From assembly GCF_003073045.1 (NCBI RefSeq), contig NC_037594.1:26170927-26234926 (forward strand): DNA of 64,000 bases. The letters are read 5' to 3'. The position numbers and the translations under genes were made by a program. The notes beneath the pieces are model-generated. The model ran no database searches, had not been told where the DNA came from, and was given only the letters and a program-made list of their open reading frames with translations. Each line of letters starts with the position of its first letter. The stretch's first letter is position 1. Source of the stretch: Pomacea canaliculata (Eukaryota > Mollusca > Gastropoda > Architaenioglossa > Ampullariidae). This document shows, one piece after another, positions 33,918 through 46,400 of the stretch.

Positions 33918-34823
33918 TCAGTGTCCAGCCATGGAGGTCCAGGCGCCCTCCATGCGCCACACGGAGAAGGCGTAGGACAGACGTTCGCTGGCCACGTAGC
34001 TGCACGAGCTGCCCAGCTTGCCGTCCGGCTGGTCGGAGCGCAGCACCTGGTACAGGAAGTCGATGTAGCGCGTGGCCAGCTTCAGGGTCTGGATCTTGCT
34101 GAGCTTGTCCGAGGGCAGGGTCGGGATGATCTGCCGCAGCTGCGCGAAAGCCTCGTTCAGGGACTGCGTGCGCTGGCGCTCGCGGACGTTGGCCATGACC
34201 CGCTGGTTCTGCAGGTCCTGGAAGCTCTGCAACTTTTTCGTCTTCTTCTTGCCTGTCGTCGCCGCCCCTCCTTCTTTGATCCCCCCGCTGCCGTTGGTGG
34301 AGCCGTCCGCGCTGCACGATCCGTTGTTGGCGCTGCTGCTGCCCTCGCCGCAGGAGCTGCCCTGGCTGCTGGAGTCCTGGCACTCGTCGTCGTCGTCGTC
34401 GGAGCCGATGACGGCCAGAGGTCGCTTCCTGCTGCTTGGCGGCGTGGCTTGGTGTTGGTGCTGCTGGTGGTGGTGGAGGTGAGAGTGCTGCTGTCCTGTC
34501 ATTGGCGCCCCGGCCAGTTGGGTGTCGTCTTCGCTGTCAGATTCCTCGACTTTCACATCAATCTCCAGGCGGGAGGCGTCTGCGTTGTTGTTGCTGTTGT
34601 TGTTGTTACCACCGCTGTTTTGATGATGGTGGTGATGGTGGTGGTGGTGGTGGTGGTTGTAGCGCTGGCTGTGTTGAATTGTGTGATGGTGGTGGTGATG
34701 GAGATGGTGGGGGTGGTGGCTGAAGTTAAACGACTCGCTGTGGTCTGAACTGTGGTTGCTGTCGGTGTCGGTGGTAGCATGAGAACCGTCACTGCCCAGT
34801 GCACCCTGCGTCTCTGGTACCAT
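33918..34823 (-). CDS. twist: Twist, bHLH transcription factor (single coding exon)
   Basis: Protein of 301 residues, a nuclear bHLH regulator that binds E-boxes (CANNTG) as a dimer and controls mesoderm and mesenchyme programmes in animals. The bHLH domain is at 207-261 ([14 protein letters not shown]...[26 protein letters not shown]), matching the Twist family almost residue for residue. The WR motif ([16 protein letters not shown], to residue 295) near the C-terminus is diagnostic of Twist. A basic KKKTKK at 192-197 is a likely nuclear signal. The N-terminal half is low complexity: His tracts (36-47, 57-67, 113-124), Asn tract (73-80), acidic EESDSEDD (93-100) and five Asp (142-146). I chose the ATG at 34823 (ACCATGG, a strong Kozak context); an in-frame GTG two codons upstream is not a credible start. 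The CDS is longer than vertebrate TWIST1 because of the His/Asn-rich region. Large gene-free flanks suggest extensive regulatory DNA. Confidence 0.97.
   Translation of the reverse strand: MVPETQGALGSDGSHATTDTDSNHSSDHSESFNFSHHPHHLHHHHHHTIQHSQRYNHHHHHHHHHHHQNSGGNNNNSNNNADASRLEIDVKVEESDSEDDTQLAGAPMTGQQHSHLHHHQQHQHQATPPSSRKRPLAVIGSDDDDDECQDSSSQGSSCGEGSSSANNGSCSADGSTNGSGGIKEGGAATTGKKKTKKLQSFQDLQNQRVMANVRERQRTQSLNEAFAQLRQIIPTLPSDKLSKIQTLKLATRYIDFLYQVLRSDQPDGKLGSSCSYVASERLSYAFSVWRMEGAWTSMAGH
34620..34700. repeat. twist: GTG/ATG trinucleotide tract encoding poly-His in twist
   Basis: Plus-strand GGTGGTGGTGATG-type repeats encode runs of CAC/CAT His codons on the minus strand. Such tracts are prone to length change between alleles. 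Confidence 0.85.
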
Positions 34824-35159
34824 GGTCACGTGACACGGTCCAGGTCAGGCGAATCGTCTGCTGTAGAGGACAACGACAGGGTAGTGTTACAGGGCTGCTG
34901 CTTCTACATGATTGTTAGCAAATACAAACAAAACAAAGAAAGAAAAACAAACAAAACCAAGTGAGTTTATGTTCACACGACTTCAAGGTTCCTTTTGAGG
35001 AGGCAGAAAAATACAATCTTAGTGACCTTTCCAGAGAGAAACTAAAAAGGAAAAAAAGTAACAACAATAATAATTATTTGAGTTAAAATATAGGCAATTT
35101 ATTACCAGAAATAAAGTAGTAAAAAGACATCATTGGCATAAACATGTTGACTAACAAAG

Positions 35160-35310
35160 TAAAGACGCAGGACAGGTACTTCAGTTACCAGGTGTATCAG
35201 GTAACAGGTAATTCAGTTGCCAGGTAGATTAAGCTGGTAAGTGGTACAGTAACTAGGTATATCAGGTAGTCAGTGAGTGGTATAGTTGGTTGCCAGGCAA
35301 CCAGGTATGA
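35160..35310. repeat. Degenerate CAGGTA repeat in the twist leader
   Basis: Irregular units such as CCAGGTGTATCAGGTAA recur about seven times in the likely 5'UTR of twist. Most contain CAGGTA, and one ACCAGGTG (35191-35198) reads as an E-box-like CACCTG core on the minus strand. Confidence 0.6.
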
Positions 35311-35384
35311 GGTAGTATGAGCAGATCATCAGTCTGGGGCTCAGTTGAGTAAGAGAGGGCGGCGAGGGAAGTAAGTTGACAACC

Positions 35385-35390
35385 TTTATA
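35385..35390 (-). promoter_or_regulatory. twist: Candidate TATA box of twist
   Basis: TTTATA on the plus strand reads TATAAA (in AACTATAAAGG) on the minus strand, 562 bp upstream of the twist ATG. A start about 30 nt further on (near 35355-35360) would give a leader of about 535 nt. A CTCAACT initiator-like sequence lies a little farther, at about 35346. Confidence 0.4.
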
Positions 35391-38300
35391 GTTCTGTCCT
35401 CGACACTGTCATCACCTGACAGCTCATGCCTCTACACCAACAAGGTGCTGACAACTTTCTCACTTTTCTCTCCTTGATTCGAAGTCAGTAACAATTCATC
35501 ACACACATACACACACACGATCACACACACATATACAGATGAACGCGCGAATAAACAGAAGACAAAGATGGAGGAAATGAGCAAAGGAACTGTTTCCTTA
35601 TTCAGTCAAACATCCAATGACAACAGGTAAACACTGGCAACAAGAATATTGAAAGAACACAAAACCCTCTTCAGATAAGATAAAAGGTAAGGTAGAAGGT
35701 AAGAGGGGATTGTGGGCAAGGAAGAAAAAGGGGACAGAAGGGAGAGAGAAAAAAAAAAAACCTTTCTCTCCTAGGAAATGTTAGCGGTGTTCATTGTCCA
35801 GAAACCACCCGCACTTAACATTTCAAAGAAAATAAAACTAAACAAAGGAAAACAAAGCGGTATATAAAAAAAGAGATTAAAAAACAGAAATACACAATAA
35901 AGTCAACAAGAATACAAGGAAAGCTACCCTGGAGGTAAACCCAGCGAAAGGAAATGAGAAATTCTGGTGAGAGGAGCGAGCGAGGAGGCTGGCGGGTGTG
36001 TAGCGATGCTCAGTGCACGAGCATTCCACTTTGGTGGACTAAAAGGAGTGGAGGGCGAGGGTTTTTTTTTTCTTCTTCCTTCAAGACATCCTGTCGTGTT
36101 TCCTCCGAACCCTCATAAACTTTGTACGCACTGGCGCAGTCGGCGGGCAAGCGGGGTTAAAACAGCGCGCGGAAGTGAGCGAAGGACGGAGGGAGGAAGA
36201 AAGAAGGAGGAGAAGGAGGGTGAGAGGGAGGAAACCAGGAGACAGTGACCCGACTTCTCAAAGAGTTCGACTGAAATGGCTCCAGCACTGACTGCGGGAC
36301 TCGCGCCTTCGGAGGATGCCACGGGGGAGGAGGGTCCCGGCCCTTTATTTACGGCCTCGTTCTGGAAGTGTGCACCTGTTATGGTAGTCACAGGAAAAAA
36401 AACCTCCACAGGGAAATAAACATAAATTTACTTCTGTCATTTTAAAATAAACAGACCACACTGTTAGAAAATTTGAGAGTTAGAGTGGACTGCGCGGCGA
36501 TGATGATGATGGTAATGATGATGGTCTTCGTTGCAGGCGATAAAATGTTTTGACTTCCGGTTGGAATGAGACATTATGGGTTTTTTTTTCCTCCCTGCTT
36601 CATTTTTTTTTCGTGTGTATCCTGGTGTAGCAGGATCATAAACCTCTGTAATGCCACATCTGGAGAAAAGTAGACAAGCTCAACTCAGACAGCGTTTCCT
36701 TGAGTGTCTTTGGATTGTTTGTGTCTCAGGCGGGGCCCGAGTCCAACCGACAGAACGACTCGCCCCGTCAGCTCGCCCACGCTGACCTCATCGGGACTTA
36801 GTGGCGATAAGAACCTTTCTTCCCACTGCCACACCTTCAGGATTGTTTGACATCACCTCTGTCACTGAAGACGAACTTTTTTTTTTTTTTTTTCCTCTCC
36901 ATCTGGTGACGAACAAAGCTACTTCATTAAATTTTTTGTTGTACTCTTTCTTTCAGCATCTCTTATAGGTATCCTGCAGGCACACATATAAGGTTCCATT
37001 GATGCTTTATGTCAAGATTCCCTCTTCCATATAAAATAGCAATTTCGGCAGGAAAGACAAGAAAGGATATATACTCTGAATAAATTTTCATATATAGAAA
37101 GTGTTTATTTCACAATGACAAAAAGGCTGAACAAGAAAGAGTTCTCAAATTTACGATACCTGTCTTATGTACTGGAAAGTTTATGATTGTAAATTAATTA
37201 AAAAAATCTTTATTGTCAATAATTTTTTTTTGGTTTGCTCGATTAGATTAATGTGTTCAGTTTAGATGATATGTTAAGCACTGTGTCTGGTAGGACAGGG
37301 ATGTCGCAACCTCCACCTTTTCGCACCTGTAGGACAGATCCGTGTTCGTTGGACATGATTGCTAATGTTTTTGTACTCTTGTGGCCAAACAGTACAAGGT
37401 AGACTAGGGCCTCCTGTACGTGGAGCTACTGAGGTAAGATACAGAGTTAACTTTGTCATTTTTTTTTCTGGCTGACGGTAGAGACACCTGCCTTCCTCGT
37501 CATCAGGTTTCTCACAACACACCCATCACCTGCCGTCCGGTCTGCTTGCGCGCGCTTTGTGTCGTTGCCAAATCCTTCTTGGCAATCATCATCATCATCA
37601 TCCATCCTCATCTGAAAGATATCTACGATTTCTACTTCTATATGAACAGAAAAATGGGAAACCATCGGGAATTCCCATGATGACTGATCATTGGCACTGA
37701 CCTCAGTGTCTGACCTCTTTGTTGACAGACAGCTTACTTTTATCTATCTGTTTGTTTGTATCTCTTTCTGTCACATGCTGATAGCAGGCTGTAATGTTTT
37801 CGTTTTTTGCACGCATAAAAATAAAGCACAAAGGTAGATACCACGACAATCTGTCATGGACCTCTATGAAGTAAACATCTCTACTTACAAACCAGTCACC
37901 TGTCATAAGTGAGCTCGTGTGGATGTTAAACAATACACACAGACCATCCCAGACTGTGCACCTGGTGACCTATTGTTGTTTTTCCGTTGAACTGTTTGAC
38001 GGTTAAATTATCCTTGAAAAATACATTAAATGTGAATGGCTCATTATATAGAAATAAATGTAGACATATTTTCTTAGAAAAAAAATGTAGGGCCACAAAA
38101 GTGACAAAATCATTAACGAAAATTCCCAGGAGGATATGAGTCAACTAGTTTACAGTTTCTAGTACATGAATGTTTTTCTAGTCTACATCGGTACTGGTCC
38201 TGGGTTTCTGTAAGGCACCTCTCTCTTCTACAATAAACTCGTGAGTGTTAACAAAAATAAAAGTTCATCTGAGGGAGAGTTTGGTACCTACCTGTGAAAA

Positions 38301-41300
38301 GTTTCTGAGTTAGGATGCACAAGGTCTATGAACACCTGTGTTATTATCTAGAATACACTGATTGTTGTCTGTATTACACAACACCAGTCACCTCAATGCT
38401 CTTCATTAAAAGTTCATTAAAACAACCAGCATGGCGCACAAATATAAACCTCATTGGATGTTTACAGAAGATCAACATAAATACTGTTTAAGTAAACATT
38501 TTAAAAAATCCGTGGTAACAGCTGTTGCTATGGTTACACAATACTTAGCCTCATTTAAGCTGTTGATAACATAAACATCATCGTCTGAACAGGATTTACT
38601 ATACATCGTATGAAGATTGTGCGTGATACAGCAATGTTTATTCATTTACACTGTAAACTACATAAACTAGAATTTTATTTCCTACATTTGAAAAATATAG
38701 TTCAGCTCTTTGTTTGACTCTCAGAATAAACTGATTTTACAGATGTTAATTGGAAGAAAGTCTAGTTTCGTAGCATGCATTGTTTAAAGTTTAGCAACAT
38801 CTTGAAGGAACTATAAATCACATCACTGTTATGGACACAGGTAGGTCACGTGATGGATAAGTAAGCCCTTGACAACAACGGTAAATTCTCACCTGGCACT
38901 GCCAAGAGTTTGATAGTGAAGAACAGGGATGGCATCGGAATTCACTACTTTCAAAAGCACTTCACGACATCCAAACTCACTTCACAAACAGACATGTCAC
39001 GACCTCCAAGCTTACTTCACAGACATGTCACAACATCCTCACCATCTCAACACCACGTCACAGCACACACTGGTGACGTACATGACAACAAAAGACGCAC
39101 TAATTCCCGCGAGCGCACGTACACACCCACATACACACTGTAGACGGCGACAGTCTCACCTGCTCACAACACTTACATCAGTTCTTGCTCGTCCTCCTGA
39201 AACCGTCGAGGGTCCCAGAGTCCCGACACAGCCTCGTCCAACGGTCCTGTCTGCTTCAAGCCACAACCATTGCCACTCCAGGTCTCCACCTTCCAGCACG
39301 ACGACCACAACATCGGCTTCAGCCCAGCATTCTGTCTCCCTCCCCGGGTAAACAAGATGCACACAGACACACAGACCTGCTGCTGCACGCACACAACAAG
39401 CCGAGAGAACGCGAGCACGAGCCACTCCTTGGTCACTGGAAGGCTTCTGGCCAAGAATGTGGACGGGCCGCGAGGCGAGGGGTTAACGGACGACCAACAG
39501 CTGATGGCAGTCACTCCACAAGTCCGCTCATCTCTCACTCGGCAGTGAGGCAGCCACAGACTTGCAGGCGGGCCGTGGCAGCAGCAGGAGGATACACTAA
39601 GTGGACGTGAGCTCACGCGAGTACGTATATACAAGGCGAGCGCTCCACACGGACGCGCAAAGCACGCGCTCACGTGGCAAGGGACTCGGAACTCACAGGC
39701 TTACACCAGCTTGACGGTGAAGGAGGGAGAGAGAGAAAGAGAGAGATGTGGCGGGGGGTTGAGGCAGAACTGAACTGCCTGACTACAGCTGAGACATCGA
39801 GCAGAACAGGGAATGGGGTGTCGGGGTGTCTTTCAAACAAAGCGAAGTTTAACGATGGTTGGTTGATGAGCCGTTAGCTGCTTATCGAGAGTGAGACGCC
39901 AACAGTTCATGAGCTCCACACCACCAGCACCACCGCCACCACCACCACCACCACCACTATGAAGAAGAAGAAGAAAAAAGAAGAAATAAAAAAGAAGAAA
40001 GAAGAAAGTAAGAAAGAAGAAAGAAAGAAAGAAGAAGAAGAAGAAGAAGAAGAAGAATCCATCCACTTACCGAGAAGAAGAAATAAAAACAAACAACCAA
40101 ACAAAAGGCACACTTCACTGTGAATACCATCGGAGGAAGCGAGATTCAGTTATCTGTCAGCACAGTCACTCAACTCCTCCCACTGTTGTCGTCTGTCCTG
40201 CACTTCAGCCATCAGACGCACTTCAGTCAAAGAAAAAAAACTTTTCCTTTACACCTTTGTAGGGCAGAGAGGTATGAAGTCTTCTCTTCTGAGAGCTGTA
40301 GACATTGATTAAGCATTGCCGACCTGACATGTTTCTGTCTACCTGTCTACCCACAAGATAAGTTCTATCTACCTGTCTACCCACACCAAAAAGTCCTCAA
40401 TCTTTGTATACGTAGATTTTTCTTCATCTAGCATCACGATGATGACGACGACAATGATGATGATTCACGTCACTGCTGGATTAAAGATGCTTATTCAGTC
40501 TGATAAAATGTGATGAATATAAGTTAAAGATATTTACCTATCAACACACCCACACCCACACACACATTTATCCACCTACCCACCCCTTCACACATACCCG
40601 AGAGTACAAGTCTTTACTCAAGTTTCAGATGCTCGTCCGCTGATGAGCGCTGCGTCTACCTTCCTGTCGGAGAGACAAAACACTGCACGTGCTGCAGGTA
40701 AGATGGCGGAGACAACAACAAACTAGTATACATTGTGACTTACTAAGCTGTGACTACAGACAGAGGGACGACATCCCAAGCGCCGACCGAGGCGGACGAG
40801 GGGTGGGCGAGGACAGAAAGCCAATGGTAGCGAGATACTTAGCCCGCCATTAACTCCACCCCGCGCCATGTTATCGCGCCGCTGCAAGGAAAACAAGGAG
40901 CAGGGAAACTAGCAGTAACGGTAAATTTTGTGGAAAAATACTCTTCCATCGGAGGGGGAGCCCTATACCCGCTGTCGAAACGAAAGGCCTTGCGGAAGAC
41001 CCGTCGACAAGAAGGAGCTGCGTCCCTTTGATGGGCGGTAATCGAGCCGATAACGGGCAGATAACCACCGACGGGGGTTAAAAAAAAAAAAAAGTCGGGG
41101 GGCTGAATCTGTAGGATTGGCGCAAGGCTGGGGAGTCAAGTGAGCGGGAGGGCACGGGAGGGCGCGGCGAGGGTCGATGACAGTTGTTACGTTAATACAC
41201 GGAGTGAGATAGGGCCAGTGATTGACGGCCGTTTGTCGCAAGTTAGGGGTGGGGATGGGGTGGAGGAGGGGACTTCTGCCGTCGATAAATGATTTCATGC

Positions 41301-41427
41301 AAATAAACAAACAAATGCTACTCATTGGGCGCTCGTTACTCAAGGATCGAGACGGCATTTTAGAGAAAGTGTTTCACTGTAGAAGAGGTGGACATCTCAG
41401 AGGAAATGACCAATTATGCAACACCCA
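35391..41427. other. Gene-poor region right of twist, part 1
   Basis: No supported gene. It includes purine-rich DNA at about 36180-36240, A-rich tracts near 35745-35900, and a CCA tract at 39920-39957 followed by GAA at 39959-40057. It likely includes the twist promoter and proximal regulatory DNA. Frames of up to 166 codons (39.2-39.7 kb) have no recognisable domain and overlap on both strands. Confidence 0.45.
39920..40057. repeat. (CCA)n followed by (GAA)n microsatellite
   Basis: About a dozen CCA/CCG units then some 95 bp of GAA/GAAA purine repeat. Long GAA tracts can form triplex DNA. Confidence 0.9.
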
Positions 41428-41768
41428 GACAAACAAACAAACAAACAAACAAACAAACAAACAAACAAAAAGAAACGTACCCTAACCCTAACCCTGACAG
41501 AACAAACAAACAAACAAACAAACAAACAAACAAACAAAGAAGCAACGTACCCTAACCCTGACAAAACAAACAAACAAACAAACAAACAAACAAAGAAGCA
41601 ACGTATCCTAACCCTAACCCTGACAGAATAAACAAACAAACAAACAAACAAACAAACAAACAAACAAACAAACAAACAAAGAAGCAACGTATCCTAACCC
41701 TAACCCTGACAGAACAAACAAACAAACAAACAAACAAACAAACAAACAAACAAAGAAACAACGTATAG
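41428..41768. repeat. Composite (CAAA)n array with telomere-like inserts
   Basis: CAAA arrays of varying length are separated by a fixed insert, GAAGCAACGTATCCTAACCC plus TAACCCTGACAGAA (or close variants), at about 41475-41500, 41541-41563, 41595-41628 and 41681-41714. Each insert carries two to three CCCTAA units, the complement of the animal telomere repeat TTAGGG. A fifth insert at about 41753-41768 has lost the telomeric part. Confidence 0.9.
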
Positions 41769-42888
41769 AACACACAAACAAATAAACAAACGGTAGAACA
41801 AACAAATGGATGACATGCACATAAATGAAGTAAACCAAACAAAAAAAATGAACAAACTATATGACACATAAATAAACGCACAAAGGAAGGAACAAACGGA
41901 ACGAAAGAAGAAGAAATCAGGAACAGGGTGAAGAGAGACAGCAGTCTTCAGCAGGTTATGAAATCGTTCAGCAAGAATGAGGATGCCCGTCCAGCCATGA
42001 AAATTGTTTTACAAAATCACAGACTTAGCTCTGTTTTCGTCCTGAAACTTTGCAGCACATCCATGCATTCTTTGTCTTTTATTTGTTTGTTTCTTCTAAC
42101 CAAGCTTAAGTTTAGCCGTGTGTAGTTCGGAAGCTTTGCCGCTGATCCTATTCTAGCCACAACCATGATCTTGCCAACTTGTACTCAGTGGGCTTAACTC
42201 GGCGAGATCCTCCCTGTGGAGGAGGGAAGTGAGGCTGGCACAGCAGCACCAAGTCTGCAGTGGGAGGCGAGACTAGAATTTTAATGCGAGGAGACCGGGC
42301 AAAGCACGTGAAGCTCGTGCACCGGCGGCAACCGATCACAAACAGCTTACAACACCCTCGACAATTGACACGATAATCTCCACTCTCTGCCTTGTTTACA
42401 CAAACACCCAGTGCGCAAAGCCCAGGTGATCGAGCAGTTGCTTACTGGGCTGAGAGGAGTGTCCGGCCCGACAAGGGGCAGCAATCGTGTTTCGACTCTA
42501 GCTTGTCTCCCCTGAGCGTTGGTACTTGTGGGGAAGTGAAGATGAGCCAGCTTTTCTAGCTTGTTTTTTTTTTTCTTTCTTTTTCTTCTTTAGAAACTAG
42601 CAGAGACCCCCTACCCGCACTTTTTCGTTATTACATATGAGATATACGGCTAAGACTGAATGTTCACATAACTTTACTTATGTAAAAATACTTCACGGCT
42701 TTTGACATCATCATACAGAAGCATGTACAGTAGTTGGCAAAGTAGTGAGAGGCTCGGGTTCACATCTCGTCTCGGGACACGCTCCTTATGTGATAATTGT
42801 TTAGAGGGCTGGGTGTCGGGTTTTTTTTTTTTCTCTCCCTTCCCCCTCATAGAACAAAATCATCTTAAGGCGATAACACTTTCCTACT
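41769..42888. other. Unique gene-poor DNA
   Basis: No supported gene. At about 42730-42790, TTGGCAAAGTAG and GGGTTCACATCTCGTCTCGG resemble degraded A- and B-boxes of a tRNA-derived SINE. Confidence 0.45.
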
Positions 42889-43430
42889 AAACGAACGAAC
42901 AAACGAACGAACGAACAAACGAACGAACCAACCAACCAACCAACCAACCAACAAACGAACAAACAAACGAACGAATGACCAACCAACCAACCAACCAACG
43001 AACAAACAAACCAACCAACCAAGCAATCAACGAACAAACAAACAAACAAACAAACAAAAAAACAAACGAACGAACGAACGAACCAACGAACGAACGAACG
43101 AACGAACCAACCAACCAAAGAACCAACCAACCAACAAACGAACAAACAAACAAACAAACCAAACAATCAACGAACAAACAAACAAACAAACAAAAAAAAC
43201 GAACGAACGAACGAACAAACGAACGAACGAACCAACCAACCAACCAACCAACCAACCAACCAACCAACCAACCAACCAAATAACCAACAAACCAACAAAC
43301 CAACAAACCAACCAAAGAACCAACCAACCAACAAACAAACGAACCAACCAAGCAATCAACAAACAAACAAACAAACGAACCAACCAACCAACCAACCAAC
43401 CAACCAACCAACCAACCAACCAACCAACCC
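42889..43430. repeat. (AACG/AACC/AAAC)n array with higher-order structure
   Basis: About 540 bp of tetranucleotide repeat in which blocks of AACG, AACC and AAAC alternate. A marker CAATCAACRAACAAACAAAC recurs at about 43024, 43165 and 43353, showing a higher-order unit. Frames of up to 181 codons over it (Val/Leu/Phe-rich on the minus strand) are artefacts. Confidence 0.95.
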
Positions 43431-46400
43431 ATTGCTAACTGTCATGAAATGCTCATTAATTATCCATCATTCCCCTTCTTCTTCTTAAATATCTATTTAT
43501 GACATCGGACACACATGAAGTTGTCATCCAGACATCGATCTGTAAAGAAGGAAACAAGTTACGGAGGGATGAAGTAAACCCAGCGACAGACAGACAGACG
43601 AAGGTCCTGTTCATCATGTCTCATGGTGAAGGCCGTCGCCTGTTTCCCCAGCAGCAGCAACCTGAGGCCGGCGGTGAGCACAATATTTTGTGGAGGGCTG
43701 TTTGCAGAGGCTGTCATGCTGAAGGTACCTCCCAAATATTGGGGGCAAACAGCATGTGCTGAGTGTTTCGTTTCACAGCACGAGCACGCCGAGCTACAAG
43801 AAGCAGCCATGGTCGACAGATGGGTCTTCTCCTGGCCAGCAACACTTCCACACAGCGCATGCCTAGCCTTGTAAGCAACATACCGGAAGTGCTGCAGGCC
43901 GACTTCATTATTAATCTCTGTCGACAGGAACATCACAGTTCTGAAGTCTCTTGACACAGAATGAAGTGCAGCGATACATTCCGTCCATCGCCAACAACAT
44001 TTGTTTATTTTCAGAAGAACTTTGAAACTTCTCTACGGACCTTAGTAATTGATGTGAGATTACGAGGCCGTTCACATGTAATCAACATGTTTACACATCA
44101 TTAACAGTTTCTACCTTAATTACCCACACCTTTCTGTTCGCTAGTCTGTCCTCTATCCGTCAGTCTAGTCATTCACACGTCATCAGTAAGCTTACTGACT
44201 CCAGATCTTTCGTCTGATGGGTAGAGAGTGACTTGTTCTTCTACTTCCATACTTCTACAAGATGTAGAAAATACTAATAAATGAATACATTTGCACAAAC
44301 AGATACGTATATAGTTGTGTATGTATTATCTATACATATAAATAAATAATTCCTGTATGCCTATTTATGTGGAAGGAAAAAGGTATGTGCGCCCGTTTTG
44401 CAAATGTACTTTATGGTGACAGGAAGTGTCATTAGACAATTATCTATCTGTCAAAATCTTTTTCTCTGTATAATTATATAAATATAAAGATATGTATCAA
44501 CATGTAAATTTTTATTTCCGGGGTGTGAACACCCATTATTTATAATTTCAAACAAGACTTAATGCCTGTCAAGAATCTCTGAAATTGTAAAAATAGTGAA
44601 ATCACATGCTTTGTTATATTTCGTTATGTTTTGACATTTCACAGTATACTTCAAATATACATAAAACCTTGTTTTGTCCATCCATTCATTCATCAGTCTT
44701 GTGCCAACCTTTGACCCGACTCTCACATGTCATGTCATAAAGTTTAGGTCACAAGGCAAGGGTCGAGGTCGGGTAGCCATAGGAGCATTCACACCTCCGT
44801 AAAAATACATTCACAGACACACGCACACAAACACACCAACATACATACACGCGCGCACATTCTCCTGGATGTTGTACTTAGCTGCACGTGCAGTCCTCAC
44901 TCCATCCTCCGCCGCTCATCTTCGCTGGCCACGCCCACTTCTCTTGTCTTCCCGTTCCGCCCGTGAAACAGCGAGAAGCCGGATGATCCGCGGCTAACTG
45001 TTTAGGCTGCAGGCCTCGCTTTTGTTTTATCACAGCACGTGCAGTTAAACACTTCTCCCTGCAGCCCTCACCCCTCACAAACCGTGCTCTGCGTGCACAC
45101 ACACACACACGAACACACACAGATGAAATGAAAAGAACGAGCGAGCGAGCGAGCGAACAAACGAACGAACGAACGAAATAGTTTATTATCGTCCGTGTTA
45201 TTAACCATAATATTCACATTGATTCATGTGGAGCTGCTGGAAACAAGTCTTATTATCGAGTTGATGCTCATTAAACCTGACCTCGGCCTAACATGGTCTC
45301 CGTTCCCTAACATTGTATAACGAACAAGTTTTATTTATTTTTTATTTTTATTTATTTTATTTAAAAATAAAAAAAATTGCTTTAGTTAGTCCCAAGATCA
45401 GTGTGGAATCGAACACTACCACAACCGTAAATTTACGAGATTACAAAAATCTTAGGTTAGGGTATTTTCTGGATATTTTTATTGACTGGTTGACCGATCG
45501 GTGGATAGGATAATTGATTTTATCCTTTCTTCCGGTTTTTCTCGCGCTTCAAACTTTGACAAATGAGCGACTTTATTGATCTCAGTGAGCAGTTATAACT
45601 CACAAAGTGTGTTACACAAGTTATAAACAGAGAAAACAAGAGCTAGCTACATATAAGGATAAGCCGAGTGATGTGTCATAGTAAACAAATACAATCTTAC
45701 AATCTTGAAGACACACCTACAGCATCACGCACCCACGCGCATGTACAACTGACAAATCATCAAGGGTTGAGCAAGGGGACTGCCATCGACTCACGAGGTC
45801 AGGTGACCCCAACGATGGGCGTGGGCGCTAATTTCCTGTGAACAGTCGTCTCTCACCGACTCTTTGGGTGGAAGTAAACACAGCCTCAGACGTTGGAGGT
45901 GGGGTGAGGGTGGATTGGAAAGCACACCTAAGCGCTCTTACCTCATTTCTCTCCCCTGTTTCTCCCCCTATCCCCTTCCCATTGGTCTCTGAGAGGTTGT
46001 CATGGCTAGTGAACCCTCCTTCTCTCTCCCCACCTTCCCTCTTTTGTACTTGATCATTGTTCACTGTCTTCACCTCTCTCCCTCACCTACTCCTCTGCTC
46101 CCCCTCCCCAACCTGTGAATAATGTAGTTGCCGAGAAACTGTGGATAGACATACTTACTCCTCGACACCTGCAAAAACTTCAAGGATGAAACATTAACTT
46201 TCTGCCGGATCTCCTCTCTCTCTGTGTGTCTGTGTGAGCGAAGATTATTGGCCGGAAGTACAGTGACAGCTTTGATCGAGATTTCTGTCAGCGAGCATGC
46301 GCACTCGTGCAAAGGTGGGGAGGGGGAGGCAAGGCCTGCTGGGATACAAGTGTACCTGAACTCTTGCATCTGTTGCACGAAGGTCCAGCCATCGACAAGG

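Noticed and set aside
33765..34748. 327-codon plus-strand frame opposite twist
   Set aside because: It is the antisense shadow of the twist coding exon; its Val- and Gly-rich runs come from the His and Asp codon repeats.
41479..41714. Chromosome end or true interstitial telomere
   Set aside because: Each insert holds only two to three CCCTAA units and they are separated by CAAA repeats; this is a composite satellite, not a telomere tract.
42887..43432. 181-codon minus-strand Val/Leu/Trp-rich frame resembling a membrane protein
   Set aside because: It is a tetranucleotide repeat translated; any such array lacking stops gives a long frame.
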